DNA of 36,892 nt, from positions 1 to 36,892 of IMG/VR virus record IMGVR_UViG_3300048925_000282; one strand, given 5' to 3'. The stretch's first letter is position 1. Each line of letters begins with the position of its first letter. The stretch is from a virus. The position numbers were made by a program, and so were the translations under genes. The notes under the pieces are model-generated. The model was not told the DNA's origin. It was given only the letters and a program-made list of their open reading frames with translations, and ran no database searches. Below are positions 14,779-23,400 of this stretch, in pieces.

Positions 14779-15534
14779 TCACCGGGCGTCCTTGTGGCGC
14801 AGCACCAGGCGCGTCCGCTCGAGCCATGGCCCGCCGAACACGATGACCTCCGACGGCCGGCCGTAGAGGTGATGCAACAGAAAAGGCCCAGGCCCGAACG
14901 TATCCGCGTCCTCACCTGGCAAGCCAGGATCGGCGCCGAGGAAGACGCCGGCATGATTTGGGCAAACCGTCCGCCCTACTTCCATCACGATCAAGTCGCC
15001 GCGCTGCGGCTGGTCGACGCGGTAAAAGCCGGCGCCCTCGTAGTTCGCCTCATACAAGCTGGCGTTGTCCTTGCTCTCCCACCAGCCGTCGGTGCGCTTG
15101 AAGGCTTCGAATTCCAGCCCCCATTCGCGCTTGTACCAGTCGGCGCAAACCTGCCAGCAGTCCCAGGCGCCGTGCACGAATGGCCGCTTCAGCAGCGGCA
15201 CTTCGCCGGCAGGCGTGACCGTGCGCAAGTCGCCCTCCGGCCAGCTCAGGATGTGCCATGGCAGCGCGGTGACCTCGCACATGGCCAAATCGCGCGGCGA
15301 AGGCCGGCTGGTGGCGTCCGGATGCGAATGAACCACGCCGATCACTTCGCCGATGTCTTCTGCCGCGGCGTACTCCTCCGGGTCGATACAAAATTCCTCG
15401 TTCGGCTCGGTGGAGACGTTGCGGCACGGCAAGTACTGCTGCCTGCGGCCCACGGCCAGCAGCAGGCCGCAGCACTCTTTCGGATACTCGGCTGCCGCGT
15501 GGGCCTGGATCGCGCTCAAGATGTGCTTGCGCAT
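14779..15534 (-). CDS. K: Tail tip peptidase K (JAB/MPN plus NlpC/P60)
   Basis: 251 residues from ATG 15534 (AAGGAG six bases upstream). The N-terminal half is a JAB/MPN metallopeptidase with Glu in YPKECCGLLL and the HSHPDATSRPSPRD zinc motif. The C-terminal half is an NlpC/P60 cysteine peptidase with the nucleophile in HGAWDCWQVCADWY and a downstream His in NHAGVFLG. Both match lambda gpK. It probably processes tail-tip proteins or cuts peptidoglycan crosslinks during DNA entry. It follows L after two bases. Confidence 0.93.
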   Translation of the reverse strand: MRKHILSAIQAHAAAEYPKECCGLLLAVGRRQQYLPCRNVSTEPNEEFCIDPEEYAAAEDIGEVIGVVHSHPDATSRPSPRDLAMCEVTALPWHILSWPEGDLRTVTPAGEVPLLKRPFVHGAWDCWQVCADWYKREWGLEFEAFKRTDGWWESKDNASLYEANYEGAGFYRVDQPQRGDLIVMEVGRTVCPNHAGVFLGADPGLPGEDADTFGPGPFLLHHLYGRPSEVIVFGGPWLERTRLVLRHKDAR

Positions 15535-15536
15535 GG

Positions 15537-16286
15537 TCAGCTCCTTGCAATCAGGGATACGGCCGGGAAGCCACCGAATGGCAGCGGGTTCCCATCGCCG
15601 AAGCGCGGGATGCATCCCTTGCCCAGCGTGGCGTCGCACTCATCCAGCTCCGGGTTGTCGGTGACGACGCCATCCTTGGTCACGTACGGCCCGGTGTAAC
15701 CGCAGTTCGGCCCGCGATAGCCGCCGGTGAGGCACCAGTGGCACAGCGTTGTGGCCTGCCGGCCGATGGACTCGCCGCCGACGTCGCCCGGGCTGGCCAG
15801 CTCCCAGCTCACGTTCTCGCCGTCCTCGTTCGTCTTCTGGTCGATGTACCAGACCTCGATCGTCTCCTGGGTCGGGTCGGCCGTGGGGTTGCCGCCCGGG
15901 AAGTTGTCTGCGTCGAGGTAGGTGCCCAGCGTGTGCCGCATCGTCAGCTTGAACTCGAGCAGATCCTCGAATGCCAGGCACAGCGCCGTGATGCGCCCAT
16001 TGACGTTACCGACCGACAGCGTTGGTCGAACCGCTGTACCGTCGCCGTTCGCCTCTATGCCGTCGATCTGCATCGGCCAGGCGCTGTACTCGTTGCCCTG
16101 CCAGTAAATCGCTTTCGCCGGCAGCTGGTCCGCGTCGTCGCCGGCGGCGATCAACTCGGCAGCCGTGTGCGGTATCGCGTGCCCGTGGAAGCGCAGAACA
16201 TCCGCGCCGTAGTCCGTGCCGTCCAATTCAAAGAGCAGCACTTCGCTGCCAGGCTCAAGCACCTGGATGTCACTGATCAGCGGCAT
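15537..16286 (-). CDS. L: Minor tail protein L, iron-sulfur type
   Basis: 249 residues, same size and order (M-L-K) as in lambda. The C-terminal third has cysteines 182, 185, 195, 217 and 225. Lambda gpL binds a 4Fe-4S cluster with four C-terminal cysteines, and four of the five here can supply the equivalent ligands (inference by family). The N-terminal domain joins the tail-tip hub below M. Confidence 0.92.
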   Translation of the reverse strand: MPLISDIQVLEPGSEVLLFELDGTDYGADVLRFHGHAIPHTAAELIAAGDDADQLPAKAIYWQGNEYSAWPMQIDGIEANGDGTAVRPTLSVGNVNGRITALCLAFEDLLEFKLTMRHTLGTYLDADNFPGGNPTADPTQETIEVWYIDQKTNEDGENVSWELASPGDVGGESIGRQATTLCHWCLTGGYRGPNCGYTGPYVTKDGVVTDNPELDECDATLGKGCIPRFGDGNPLPFGGFPAVSLIARS

Positions 16287-16295
16287 GATTGCCCC

Positions 16296-16634
16296 TTATG
16301 GTTGGAATGCCCGCTCAAAAGTGGCAGTGAGTTTGAAGACCCCGCCGCCCATTGGTGTGGGAGCGGGATTTTTGCAGGTGAACAGCCCGAGTTCGCCGAG
16401 CGGCGTTGTCCAGAGAAACGCCTTTGCCCCGGCGTGCCGGTCGAAGAACGCCATGATCTGCTGCACCTTGGCCTTCTGGACGACGCAGGTGATCGGGTAG
16501 GAGTCCTCTTTGTTGTTCGGACCGTCGCCGACGTTCTGCGCGTAGCCGTTGCCGAACTTCGAGGTGCGCACCCGATAGTTGATATCGGGTGTTTCCCCGC
16601 GCCCGGTCGGCCAGGTGAATTTCTCGATGGCCAT
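16296..16634 (-). CDS. M: Minor tail protein M
   Basis: 112 residues, matching lambda gpM in length and order. Conserved features include TFERAFQP at the C-terminus and the YRVRTSKFGNGYAQ motif near the start. It forms a ring between the tube and the tip complex. The ATG overlaps the tape-measure stop by one base (TGATG). Confidence 0.9.
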   Translation of the reverse strand: MAIEKFTWPTGRGETPDINYRVRTSKFGNGYAQNVGDGPNNKEDSYPITCVVQKAKVQQIMAFFDRHAGAKAFLWTTPLGELGLFTCKNPAPTPMGGGVFKLTATFERAFQP

Positions 16635-19600
16635 CAGCCCCTCCCATTTGTCAGGCGCCAGATCGAACCGCCCGGCTGCAACGCTCTGGCGATCGCGGTT
16701 TCCGCTTCGGTTTTGGCAGCCTGCTGGATGCTCTTGCCAAGCTGGCTGGTTGTCTCTTGCGAAACACCCGCCCCGTCGCTCCCCGATGTCTGCACCGAGA
16801 CCGCCACCGGAAAGATGTACGTGTTGCCCCCACCACCAGACATTGCGGCCAGTGCAGGCCCACCACCGGTGGTCAGTGGCGTGACGCTACCGCCGTTGGC
16901 ACCAGTCATCAGGAACGATCGGCCGCCCTCGTTGTAGAGCTCCGGCCCCAGTTCGTTGACTTCGTACAGAGAGTTCGGCGCGACAGGTCCACCAGCCGCC
17001 CGGTATCCAGAAAAATCGATACTGGTATAGCCAGCCTGCGATGCACCGAGATCCGACGACACGGCACCGGCAGATCCGGCGGCCAGTCCGTTCCCGCCGC
17101 CACCTCCGAAGTACGAACCTGCCGCTGATGCGGCAATACCGAACAGCGCGCTGAGCCCTTGTGATGTTGCCTGTCGGGTAGCGATCTTCGCCATATCCGC
17201 CAACACCGACTTGGTGAAGTCAGAAAATGAGAATTTGCCATTGATGGCGAAACTGGCTACAGCGTCCTCTGCCGAACTGAACGCATTGGTGAGCAGGCTT
17301 TTCGTCTGCCCCGCGGCGTTCTGCGCTGACTCGAGATAGTTCTGCCACGCCGACGAGGCTCCGGCACTCCAGTCGCCCTGGGCTGCTGTCATCTCGTCGT
17401 AGTTGGCTTGAACCGTATCGTGCAGATCCTGCTGAGTGGCCTTCAGTGCCGCAAGCTTCTGCGTGTACTCGTCGAGGCTCATGCCGCGCGAGCCATCGCC
17501 GTACTGGTTCGCCAGATCCAGCTTCTGCTGATTGAAGCGATCGTCGATGCCGTTCTGCTGGCTCATCAGATCGCGCTGACGATCTCCCAGACCGATGCCC
17601 GCCGCCGCACGCTGGCCCTGCTCGCGCAGAGTTTTGACTTGTTGCTGCAGCGCGCTGCTGTAGGTATTGACGGCCTCGGTCTGCTTCTTCAGCCGACCTT
17701 CTTCGTTCTTCGCCAGCACGCTCAGTTCGGTGTCAGCGTCCTGCTGCACCTTGACCATGGCGGCCCGGGCGTCGGCGATTTTCTGGTCAAGCTGGATGCG
17801 CTGCGCGGCCGATGTGCCGGCTTTGCTCTTCGCCGCTTCCAGTGCGGCGATCTCAGCCTCATACGCGGCAGTGACCTCGTCGCGCTCGTTGCCGATCATG
17901 GCCTCGCGCGCTTGAAGATAATCCGCCTGCGAGATCAGCCCAGCCTTTTGAGAAGCCTCCAGATCCTTCTGAGCATTTTTGTGCTCGGCGAGCACAACAC
18001 TGAGCGCATTTTTCGAGTCATTGAAACCAGATAGATCGACGCTGCCCGCGGCTGCTTTTGGATCCTTTTTCTGCTCGTCGATTGCCTTGCGCAGCTTGTC
18101 GTAGGCGCCACCAGAGAACTTTTGGCCGTCGAAGAACACACCGTCCAGCAATGGGGATTTCTGACCGGTCTTTTCGGCGTCCTGATAAAGCGTCGTGAAC
18201 TGATCGTTGAGCTTCTTGTAGGCCGCTTCGCGCTTTGCGAGTGGGTTCAGGTTGTCCATCTGCTCGTCCAGTTCCTTCTGGACAGCGATCAATTCCTTGT
18301 TCGCCCGAGTCGCTTCGCCAGTCGCGGCGGTGTTGCTCTCGCTCGCTGATAAGCGTGCCTTCAGTCCTGCAAGCTTGGCCTCCAGTGCCGGAGTTGAGTC
18401 GTCATTCTCCCCGTCATCCAGCCCCAGCGAAGAGTTCAGCCAACTGAGCCCATTGGATAGTGCACCGGCAACACCACCACCCTTTCGGGTATCCAGCACA
18501 CGCTGGGTGATTTCGATCTGCTTGGCCAGGTCGGGAAAAATCTCAGACCGGACTTCAGCATAGGCACCCTTGATGGCCACTTTCACCCGATCCCAGTCAC
18601 GCTCGATATCGGACAGGGATTCGCGGTAGTTCTTCAGACGCTCCAAGGCCGACTGATTGAGATCTTCACTCAGGACGTCCAGTGCTCGCTGATGGTCTCC
18701 CTGATCATCAATCGCCTTGATCGTCTGGTACTGCTCGTAGCTAAGCAGCCCATACTGGTCGCTGATCTTCTCGGCGGCTTCTGTGGCGGTGTCACCGGCA
18801 TTCGCGAGCGATTTGGCGATGTCTCCAGCGCCCTTTCCTGTCACCTCACCAATAGCTGCGGCGGCCTGAGCCAGGTTCTGCATCTGGACGCCGCTGGTAG
18901 CAGCGCCGGAAGCCAGTGCAATCACAGCCTCGCGAGCGCCTGCGAAGTTCTCAGTGATCGCCCCAGCGGATTCAGCCATAACCTTGAGGCTGGCAATGCT
19001 CTGCCCGGCATCGTTCGATCCGCCGTTGATGGCGACGTTGAACTCGCGGGCCTGCTTCTGTGCGTCGAAGTAGGCATAGCCCAGCGCGCCGAGGACACCG
19101 GCCAGCAAGCCGGCGGGAATCAGCGCCGCTGCCAGACTCTTGGCGGAAGCGCCTGCTCCGGCGCCGAGCTGTGCAACCGCCCGCGCGCCGCTGCCCCAAT
19201 CCCCAGACTGCAGGGCATTCGTCAGTTGCATCACGTTTTCTTGAGCCTGACGGGTGCCAAGCTTCAGCTTGTCGAATGCAGTTTCTGTCGCGATCAGACC
19301 GTCTCGGTCTTTGCCGATCTTCGCCAGCGCTTCCCCGTAACGGTTCGCGTCGATCTGGCCGGCCTTGTACAGTTCGTTGAGCGCTTTCTCCTGCGCCTCC
19401 AGCTTTGCCAACTTCGCAGTGACCGGATCGATGCCGTTGACTGTGCGCTTCAACGCTTCGATCTGACGGTTTTCAGCGTCGATCAGCCGCTGCTTCTGCG
19501 CCGTCTCCTTTGCCTCGGCTTTCTCGATCTTGTCGTAGGCCTTGGCGAGCCGATCCTGATAAGCCTCCTGCTGCTCAATGGTGACAAGACCGCCCTTGCG

Positions 19601-19963
19601 GGCACGCTCCAGCAAGCCTTCAGCCTGGATCAGTTGCTCCATGCTGCCGATGTTGCCGGACATCGCCTTGTCGAGCTGGCTGATGATCGCGATTTCACTG
19701 GCTGCACTGGCACCGGCCTTGCGACTTGCATCGACTTGGCGCTCTTTGGCGCCCGTGGCTTTGTCGATTCCCTGAGCAGCCTCGTTCTCAGCCTGGCTGA
19801 TTTTCTTGCCGGTGTTGGCCAGGTCCTCGCCCGACTTGCCGAGATCATCAATCGCCTTTTCGGCATCAACTGCCGAGTCGACCAACTTGTCGAGATCGTC
19901 AGCCGCCTTGGATGCAGACGAGGAGTTCACCTCGATGCCGAGGGACGCGAAGGTGGTGCTCAT
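16634..19963 (-). CDS. H: Tail tape measure protein H
   Basis: 1109 residues, the longest gene after J, mostly alpha-helical and coiled coil, rich in Ala, Gln, Lys and Glu. A hydrophobic stretch (LIPAGLLAGVLGALGYAYF) lies near residue 290. The C-terminal region (about 880-960: SAWQNYLESAQNAAGQTKSL, then FSFSDFTKSVLADMAKIATR) is the lambda-type tape measure C-terminal domain, followed by glycine-rich sequence. Length sets tail length, and the helices may form a channel on DNA ejection. The start overlaps the end of the T frame by four bases (ATGA). Confidence 0.94.
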   Translation of the reverse strand: MSTTFASLGIEVNSSSASKAADDLDKLVDSAVDAEKAIDDLGKSGEDLANTGKKISQAENEAAQGIDKATGAKERQVDASRKAGASAASEIAIISQLDKAMSGNIGSMEQLIQAEGLLERARKGGLVTIEQQEAYQDRLAKAYDKIEKAEAKETAQKQRLIDAENRQIEALKRTVNGIDPVTAKLAKLEAQEKALNELYKAGQIDANRYGEALAKIGKDRDGLIATETAFDKLKLGTRQAQENVMQLTNALQSGDWGSGARAVAQLGAGAGASAKSLAAALIPAGLLAGVLGALGYAYFDAQKQAREFNVAINGGSNDAGQSIASLKVMAESAGAITENFAGAREAVIALASGAATSGVQMQNLAQAAAAIGEVTGKGAGDIAKSLANAGDTATEAAEKISDQYGLLSYEQYQTIKAIDDQGDHQRALDVLSEDLNQSALERLKNYRESLSDIERDWDRVKVAIKGAYAEVRSEIFPDLAKQIEITQRVLDTRKGGGVAGALSNGLSWLNSSLGLDDGENDDSTPALEAKLAGLKARLSASESNTAATGEATRANKELIAVQKELDEQMDNLNPLAKREAAYKKLNDQFTTLYQDAEKTGQKSPLLDGVFFDGQKFSGGAYDKLRKAIDEQKKDPKAAAGSVDLSGFNDSKNALSVVLAEHKNAQKDLEASQKAGLISQADYLQAREAMIGNERDEVTAAYEAEIAALEAAKSKAGTSAAQRIQLDQKIADARAAMVKVQQDADTELSVLAKNEEGRLKKQTEAVNTYSSALQQQVKTLREQGQRAAAGIGLGDRQRDLMSQQNGIDDRFNQQKLDLANQYGDGSRGMSLDEYTQKLAALKATQQDLHDTVQANYDEMTAAQGDWSAGASSAWQNYLESAQNAAGQTKSLLTNAFSSAEDAVASFAINGKFSFSDFTKSVLADMAKIATRQATSQGLSALFGIAASAAGSYFGGGGGNGLAAGSAGAVSSDLGASQAGYTSIDFSGYRAAGGPVAPNSLYEVNELGPELYNEGGRSFLMTGANGGSVTPLTTGGGPALAAMSGGGGNTYIFPVAVSVQTSGSDGAGVSQETTSQLGKSIQQAAKTEAETAIARALQPGGSIWRLTNGRG

Positions 19964-20657
19964 TTACTGTCCTTCTGTTCCGCCATCACCCGCAGGGCTT
20001 CGGCTTCCATGACGCGGATATCTGGAAAGACGCCGACGACCTCCGACCGGGTAAGCCCGAGGAAGCCGGCGACAGGGCGAATTGACGTGTAATCGAGTCC
20101 GGTAGCGCCGCACGCGCCTATACGCCACTGGGTGCCCATGGCCTCGAAGACTTTGAAGGCTTGCCAGACATCAGGCCAGACCTCGCAGACTTCGTCAGGT
20201 ATGTCGCGAAGGGAAAGGCCGAAAGCCGCCAGCGATTCGGCAGACGGCCCCGGCTCGTACAGCTTGCGGGAGACGCTTAGGAGTTTCCCAAGCGGGCATT
20301 ACTGAAGGCTTCGGAATAAGCGGCAAGCACCGCGCCCGGAGTGGCGGCGATGGAGCTGACCAGAATGCGCAGGTTTTCGTCGGTGAACTCTTCGGCGATA
20401 TCCCAGCCGACAACGATCGCCTTCAACTGCTCGACCTGCAGATCAATCAGCAAAGCAGTGAACTGCTCAATGCCGGCCTCTTCCGCTTTCTCCTTGAGCG
20501 CCTTGTGCCGCTCGCCCCACTCCGCGTAGAGCCCCGCCAGTTCAGTGCGATCGCGATATTTGAATTCGAACTCAACGCTGACCGGGTCACCACCAACCGT
20601 TGGCAGCATGACGACGTGGTTGAAGGTTGGATTCTGGGCGAGTGTGAACTTTGCCAT
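19960..20657 (-). CDS. GT: Tail assembly chaperone G-T fusion by -1 frameshift
   Basis: Slippage at 20289-20283 moves ribosomes to the -1 frame, which stays open from 20283 to TGA at 19962-19960. This adds about 107 residues to the first 125 of G, for about 232 in all. The T part (LLSVSRKLYEPGPSAESLAA..., then VWPDVWQAFKVFEAMGTQW, GATGLDY, and an IRVMEAEALRVM end) resembles the DUF1799 family. That family is found in the same place in other siphophages. The T frame has no good start of its own after the G stop. The fusion should recruit the tube protein to the tape measure. Join: 20657-20283 then 20283-19960. Confidence 0.87.
20277..20657 (-). CDS. G: Tail assembly chaperone G
   Basis: 126 residues (MAKFTLAQNPTFNHVVMLP...), the length and position of lambda gpG-type chaperones, between tail tube and tape measure. 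It ends ...LGNS-stop with the slippery heptamer G-GGA-AAC two codons before the stop. The unshifted product coats the tape measure during tail assembly and is absent from virions in known systems. Confidence 0.88.
   Translation of the reverse strand: MAKFTLAQNPTFNHVVMLPTVGGDPVSVEFEFKYRDRTELAGLYAEWGERHKALKEKAEEAGIEQFTALLIDLQVEQLKAIVVGWDIAEEFTDENLRILVSSIAATPGAVLAAYSEAFSNARLGNS
20283..20289 (-). promoter_or_regulatory. Programmed -1 frameshift site GGGAAAC
   Basis: On the minus strand the zero-frame codons TTG-GGA-AAC give the X-XXY-YYZ heptamer G-GGA-AAC, two codons before the G stop (TAA, 20279-20277). Lambda uses G-GGA-AAG at the same point. The downstream -1 frame remains open for over 100 codons with phage-protein content, which supports use of the site. 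Confidence 0.88.
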
Positions 20658-20666
20658 GTGCCTTCC

Positions 20667-21323
20667 TTACGCCGAGGCGCTGTAACGGGTTGGGCGGCCG
20701 GTCAGCGCGATGCTGATAACGCGGGTCATCAGGTTGTTGCGCGACATGGTCGGGGTCGAAGTGATCGAAACGTAGCCGTTGTAGATGATGCGGCTACCGC
20801 CCGGCAGGTTCAGGCGCAGAACGCGGGCCTGTTTGTCGTCGTCCGCGGCCTCGCAGACATCGACATAGGGTTGCGACGGATCGTCGGCGACCGTGATGGT
20901 CAGCGTGATTGGGTTCTTGGTGGTCGGCATCTGGCGGTCATCATCGTCAGCCAGGAAGCCGAACGTCAGAAACTGCTGGTCGCCACCACTCGATCCGAGT
21001 TCGGTGATTTTCGAGATCTCGGTGAAGGTGGTCACCTCGCGAGCGGTACCAGCGCCCGAACCGGCCGGATATTGCTGAATGTTCGTGGTGTTAACGCCAT
21101 CGAGCGCAAAGGTGCCGCTGGCAATCTCGCCGACTTGCACCGCGCGGCCGTCCAGGCGGGTCCAGCCAGAGCTGAGAGCGATGATGTCGCCCTCGGCCAG
21201 TCCGTGCGCTGCTGCGGTGGCCACTGCCGGATTGGCATTGGTCAGGGCGGTGAATGGGATTGCAGCGCCATAGGCAGAAGCAATTTCGAACGTCGCGCCG
21301 TTGGGCATTTGAATGCCGGCCAT
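20667..21323 (-). CDS. Major tail tube protein (V-like)
   Basis: 218 residues, beta-rich, glycine/threonine-rich, no membrane segment. It lies directly upstream of G, where siphophages keep the major tail tube gene. The sequence (MAGIQMPNGATFEIASAYGA... GGSRIIYNGYVSITSTPTMS) fits tube protein families. A C-terminal Ig-like domain, as in lambda V, is not present. Polymerised rings form the tail tube. Confidence 0.85.
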   Translation of the reverse strand: MAGIQMPNGATFEIASAYGAAIPFTALTNANPAVATAAAHGLAEGDIIALSSGWTRLDGRAVQVGEIASGTFALDGVNTTNIQQYPAGSGAGTAREVTTFTEISKITELGSSGGDQQFLTFGFLADDDDRQMPTTKNPITLTITVADDPSQPYVDVCEAADDDKQARVLRLNLPGGSRIIYNGYVSITSTPTMSRNNLMTRVISIALTGRPTRYSASA

Positions 21324-21349
21324 GGGGTTTTCCTCTCTTCAGAAATGAC

Positions 21350-21370
21350 AAAACCCGCTCAATGGCGGGT
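21350..21370 (-). terminator. Hairpin before tail tube gene, weak U-tract
   Basis: Read leftward, ACCCGC-cattga-GCGGGT is followed by TTTG. A second GC-rich small hairpin (GCCC/GGGC) lies just to its right, near 21381-21391. Weaker than the other late-operon terminators because the T-run is short. Confidence 0.45.
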
Positions 21371-21393
21371 TCTGGGTTTGCCCAATGGGCGGG

Positions 21394-21810
21394 TTAGTTG
21401 GTGTCGGCGCGGTACGCAAACGAAACCGGAACGGTGTAGGTCGTGTCGTCTGGGATACCTGGCCCTTGATCAACCGGTGTCATGGTCACCACGGTCAGTG
21501 CGCCCTTCGTGTTTCGCTCGTACAGCGGGAACAGTGCGGCGATCTGGTCGGCCAGCGCGCCGGCGGCACCGCGGTACTTGCCGGACGGCGTCACGATGCT
21601 GACCTGGAACACGCCGGTGTACAGCTTGTGGTCTCCGGCAAGCGTGCTGCTCGCTGTATCACCTGGCAACGTGAACGCCTTCAGGTATGTAGCACCCTCC
21701 ACGGGCGTGTATGCCTCGTTCTCCACCACAACCTTGAGCGGTGTCGGCAAGGCCTTCGCCCAGGCGATCAACTTGGCCTCATAGATCGAGGCAATATTGT
21801 TGTGGCTCAT
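21394..21810 (-). CDS. Tail terminator-like protein (DUF4128 type)
   Basis: 138 residues. Begins MSHNNIASIYEAKLIAWAKA and ends in a beta-strand-rich part (YTVPVSFAYRADTN), the fold pattern of gpU-type tail terminators. Its ATG overlaps the preceding stop by four bases (ATGA). Sits just before the tube gene, where terminators normally lie. It caps the tail tube and joins it to the head. Confidence 0.82.
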   Translation of the reverse strand: MSHNNIASIYEAKLIAWAKALPTPLKVVVENEAYTPVEGATYLKAFTLPGDTASSTLAGDHKLYTGVFQVSIVTPSGKYRGAAGALADQIAALFPLYERNTKGALTVVTMTPVDQGPGIPDDTTYTVPVSFAYRADTN

Positions 21811-22460
21811 ACCTGATTGTTCCTGATGGCTTCGTCGACGATCTGCTGGAATCGCGCGAGCGTGATGCGCACCATGCCGCCCGGTGCCTGCTTGGAATGG
21901 CCGTACTCGAGCGGTACCGCATATGGCAGGTTGTTCACGATGTACGCCGTTTGCCCGATGGTCAGCTGCTCGACCTGAAGCCTGAGCTTTGCCAGCGTGA
22001 CGCCGCCGGCCGGATCGACCTGATCAAGCTCACCTTCAGCCGGCGTACCAATCGAGAATTGCCAGTTACCGCGGAATCGGCCGCCGACGTAATCCTTGCC
22101 AGCAACCAGTCCATTCACGTTGAAGTTTTGGTCGCGCTCGGTTTTTGTCAGCGGCTTCGCATACTTCACGCCGCGTTTGAGCTTGCCGGCCTTGGTGAAG
22201 TTGTTCTCATCGAGATTGATGAGGGTATTGCGCACAGCGACCTTGAAATCGTAGTCATCGGCGGCGCGGTTGTTGGTTGCGCGATGCGCCACGTTCGCGG
22301 CCCAGATCTCGGGGTTGCCCACCGGCGACATCCGAATAACGCTGCTGCCGATCTCGATCACGATTTCGCGGAAGGTGGCGTCGAGCCCGGCCTGGGCCTG
22401 CTCGGCGAACTGGCGGATGTTCTCGGCGAAACTGCCGTTCAGGCCTGAGTATTTGCTCAT
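21807..22460 (-). CDS. Neck / minor tail protein (HK97 gp10- or Z-like)
   Basis: 217 residues starting MSKYSGLNGSFAENIRQFAE. Contains the VIRMSPVGNPEIWAANVAHR stretch with a variable basic middle and the YAVPLEYGHSKQAPGGMVR motif near the C-terminus. That motif is typical of gp10/Z-type neck proteins (LExGxSxQAPxGM). It completes the tail end that binds the head. Overlaps both neighbours by four bases. Confidence 0.87.
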   Translation of the reverse strand: MSKYSGLNGSFAENIRQFAEQAQAGLDATFREIVIEIGSSVIRMSPVGNPEIWAANVAHRATNNRAADDYDFKVAVRNTLINLDENNFTKAGKLKRGVKYAKPLTKTERDQNFNVNGLVAGKDYVGGRFRGNWQFSIGTPAEGELDQVDPAGGVTLAKLRLQVEQLTIGQTAYIVNNLPYAVPLEYGHSKQAPGGMVRITLARFQQIVDEAIRNNQV

Positions 22461-22825
22461 GACCGCACCTGCAGCTCATACAAGATCGGCGTACCGGCCG
22501 GATTGACCTCTTTCAGCGGCGGCACGATGGACCAGGTGCGGCCCTGAATGATCACTTTGTTAAGCAGGTCCGGCACCCACTCCAGCCCCTGCGCGGCGAT
22601 CTTCAGCTTCTTGTCGCCCTGCTTGATGAGGCTGTTGTTCTGGAATTCCTGACCGGTGAAGTCGAGCAAGATGCCTTGGGCGGTCTGTTCCGTGACGGTG
22701 CCCGGGCCCGCCGACCCGGTCTCTGGGTCGTACTCGCCGACAGTCGTCGCGCGGATAATCACGGGCTGGCCGAACTCTCTGATCATGTCCTGAGCCATAA
22801 CGGCCATTTCGTCGAAGAAGGCCAT
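22457..22825 (-). CDS. Head-tail joining / head closure protein
   Basis: 122 residues. The size, beta-rich content (PVIIRATTVGEYDPETG...) and position between the adaptor and the gp10-like protein fit head-closure proteins (SPP1 gp16 / lambda FII type), which plug the portal after packaging. The identification is by gene order and fold pattern rather than by a diagnostic motif. Confidence 0.75.
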   Translation of the reverse strand: MAFFDEMAVMAQDMIREFGQPVIIRATTVGEYDPETGSAGPGTVTEQTAQGILLDFTGQEFQNNSLIKQGDKKLKIAAQGLEWVPDLLNKVIIQGRTWSIVPPLKEVNPAGTPILYELQVRS

Positions 22826-22841
22826 GGCGGCTCCTGCTCAG

Positions 22842-23345
22842 CTATGCGCGGACGGCGAACAAGCCCCGCTTCTGTAAGTAATCGGCAAACTGCGTTGCGC
22901 TCGGTCGGTCCGGCGCTGCTGGCAACAGGCGCCCGCTGGTGTTCGGGATCGTTGCGTACTCGCGTGTCACCGCGCCTTCGACACGTTCCAGCGTTACCGC
23001 GCCTTTGCGTTTCTCGATCGGGTCGACGTCGTCGGTGTGGATCTCGGCAGCCAGCGCCATTTGGCCGTACTGGATCCGCGCTGGCAGGTAGTTGTCTGGC
23101 TTGATCTCGCGATCCAACTCGACGCCCCGGCGCGGCCAGGACAGGGCCTGCTCACTGTTGGTCTTCCGTCCTTTCCACGTCATGCCATCCATCGCCAGTG
23201 CGGCACGACGCAGCAGTGCTTCCTGTGCTGGCACTTCCGCAGGGATGACCACGCCGAACTTCACGGCGTACATGGCCAGATCCTCGGCAGATGCGTAGCT
23301 TTCGGCGTCAGGCTTGCCGGTACCGTCCTCGATGATGAGAGTCAT
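22842..23345 (-). CDS. Head-tail adaptor (DnaT-like domain annotation family)
   Basis: 167 residues, starting MTLIIEDGTGKPDAESYASA, a motif shared by many siphophage head-tail connector proteins; a helical core follows (AQEALLRRAALAMDGMTWKG). Databases often label this family DnaT-like ssDNA-binding. The position next to the capsid genes favours the connector role that binds the portal. ATG 23345 lies 55 bases after the coiled-coil gene. Confidence 0.8.
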   Translation of the reverse strand: MTLIIEDGTGKPDAESYASAEDLAMYAVKFGVVIPAEVPAQEALLRRAALAMDGMTWKGRKTNSEQALSWPRRGVELDREIKPDNYLPARIQYGQMALAAEIHTDDVDPIEKRKGAVTLERVEGAVTREYATIPNTSGRLLPAAPDRPSATQFADYLQKRGLFAVRA

Positions 23346-23400
23346 GAATCAGCTCGCTTTGTGAGTTGGGCCGGGCGCCGTTGGATTGGCACCCGGATTA

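Noticed and set aside
15738-16937. Rightward 399-codon frame opposite L, M and the tape measure end
   Set aside because: Crosses three real genes in antisense; no start signal.
18692-20092. Rightward 466-codon frame opposite the tape measure gene
   Set aside because: The hydrophobic look comes from reading a Gln/Lys/Ala-rich coiled-coil gene in reverse; no ribosome site.
20195-20413. Leftward 72-codon frame over the G stop
   Set aside because: It is in neither the G nor the T frame; the -1 frame of G explains this region.
22842-23345. DnaT-like replication protein
   Set aside because: The label attaches to this family in databases, but the gene sits in the head-tail connector block, so an adaptor role is far more likely.
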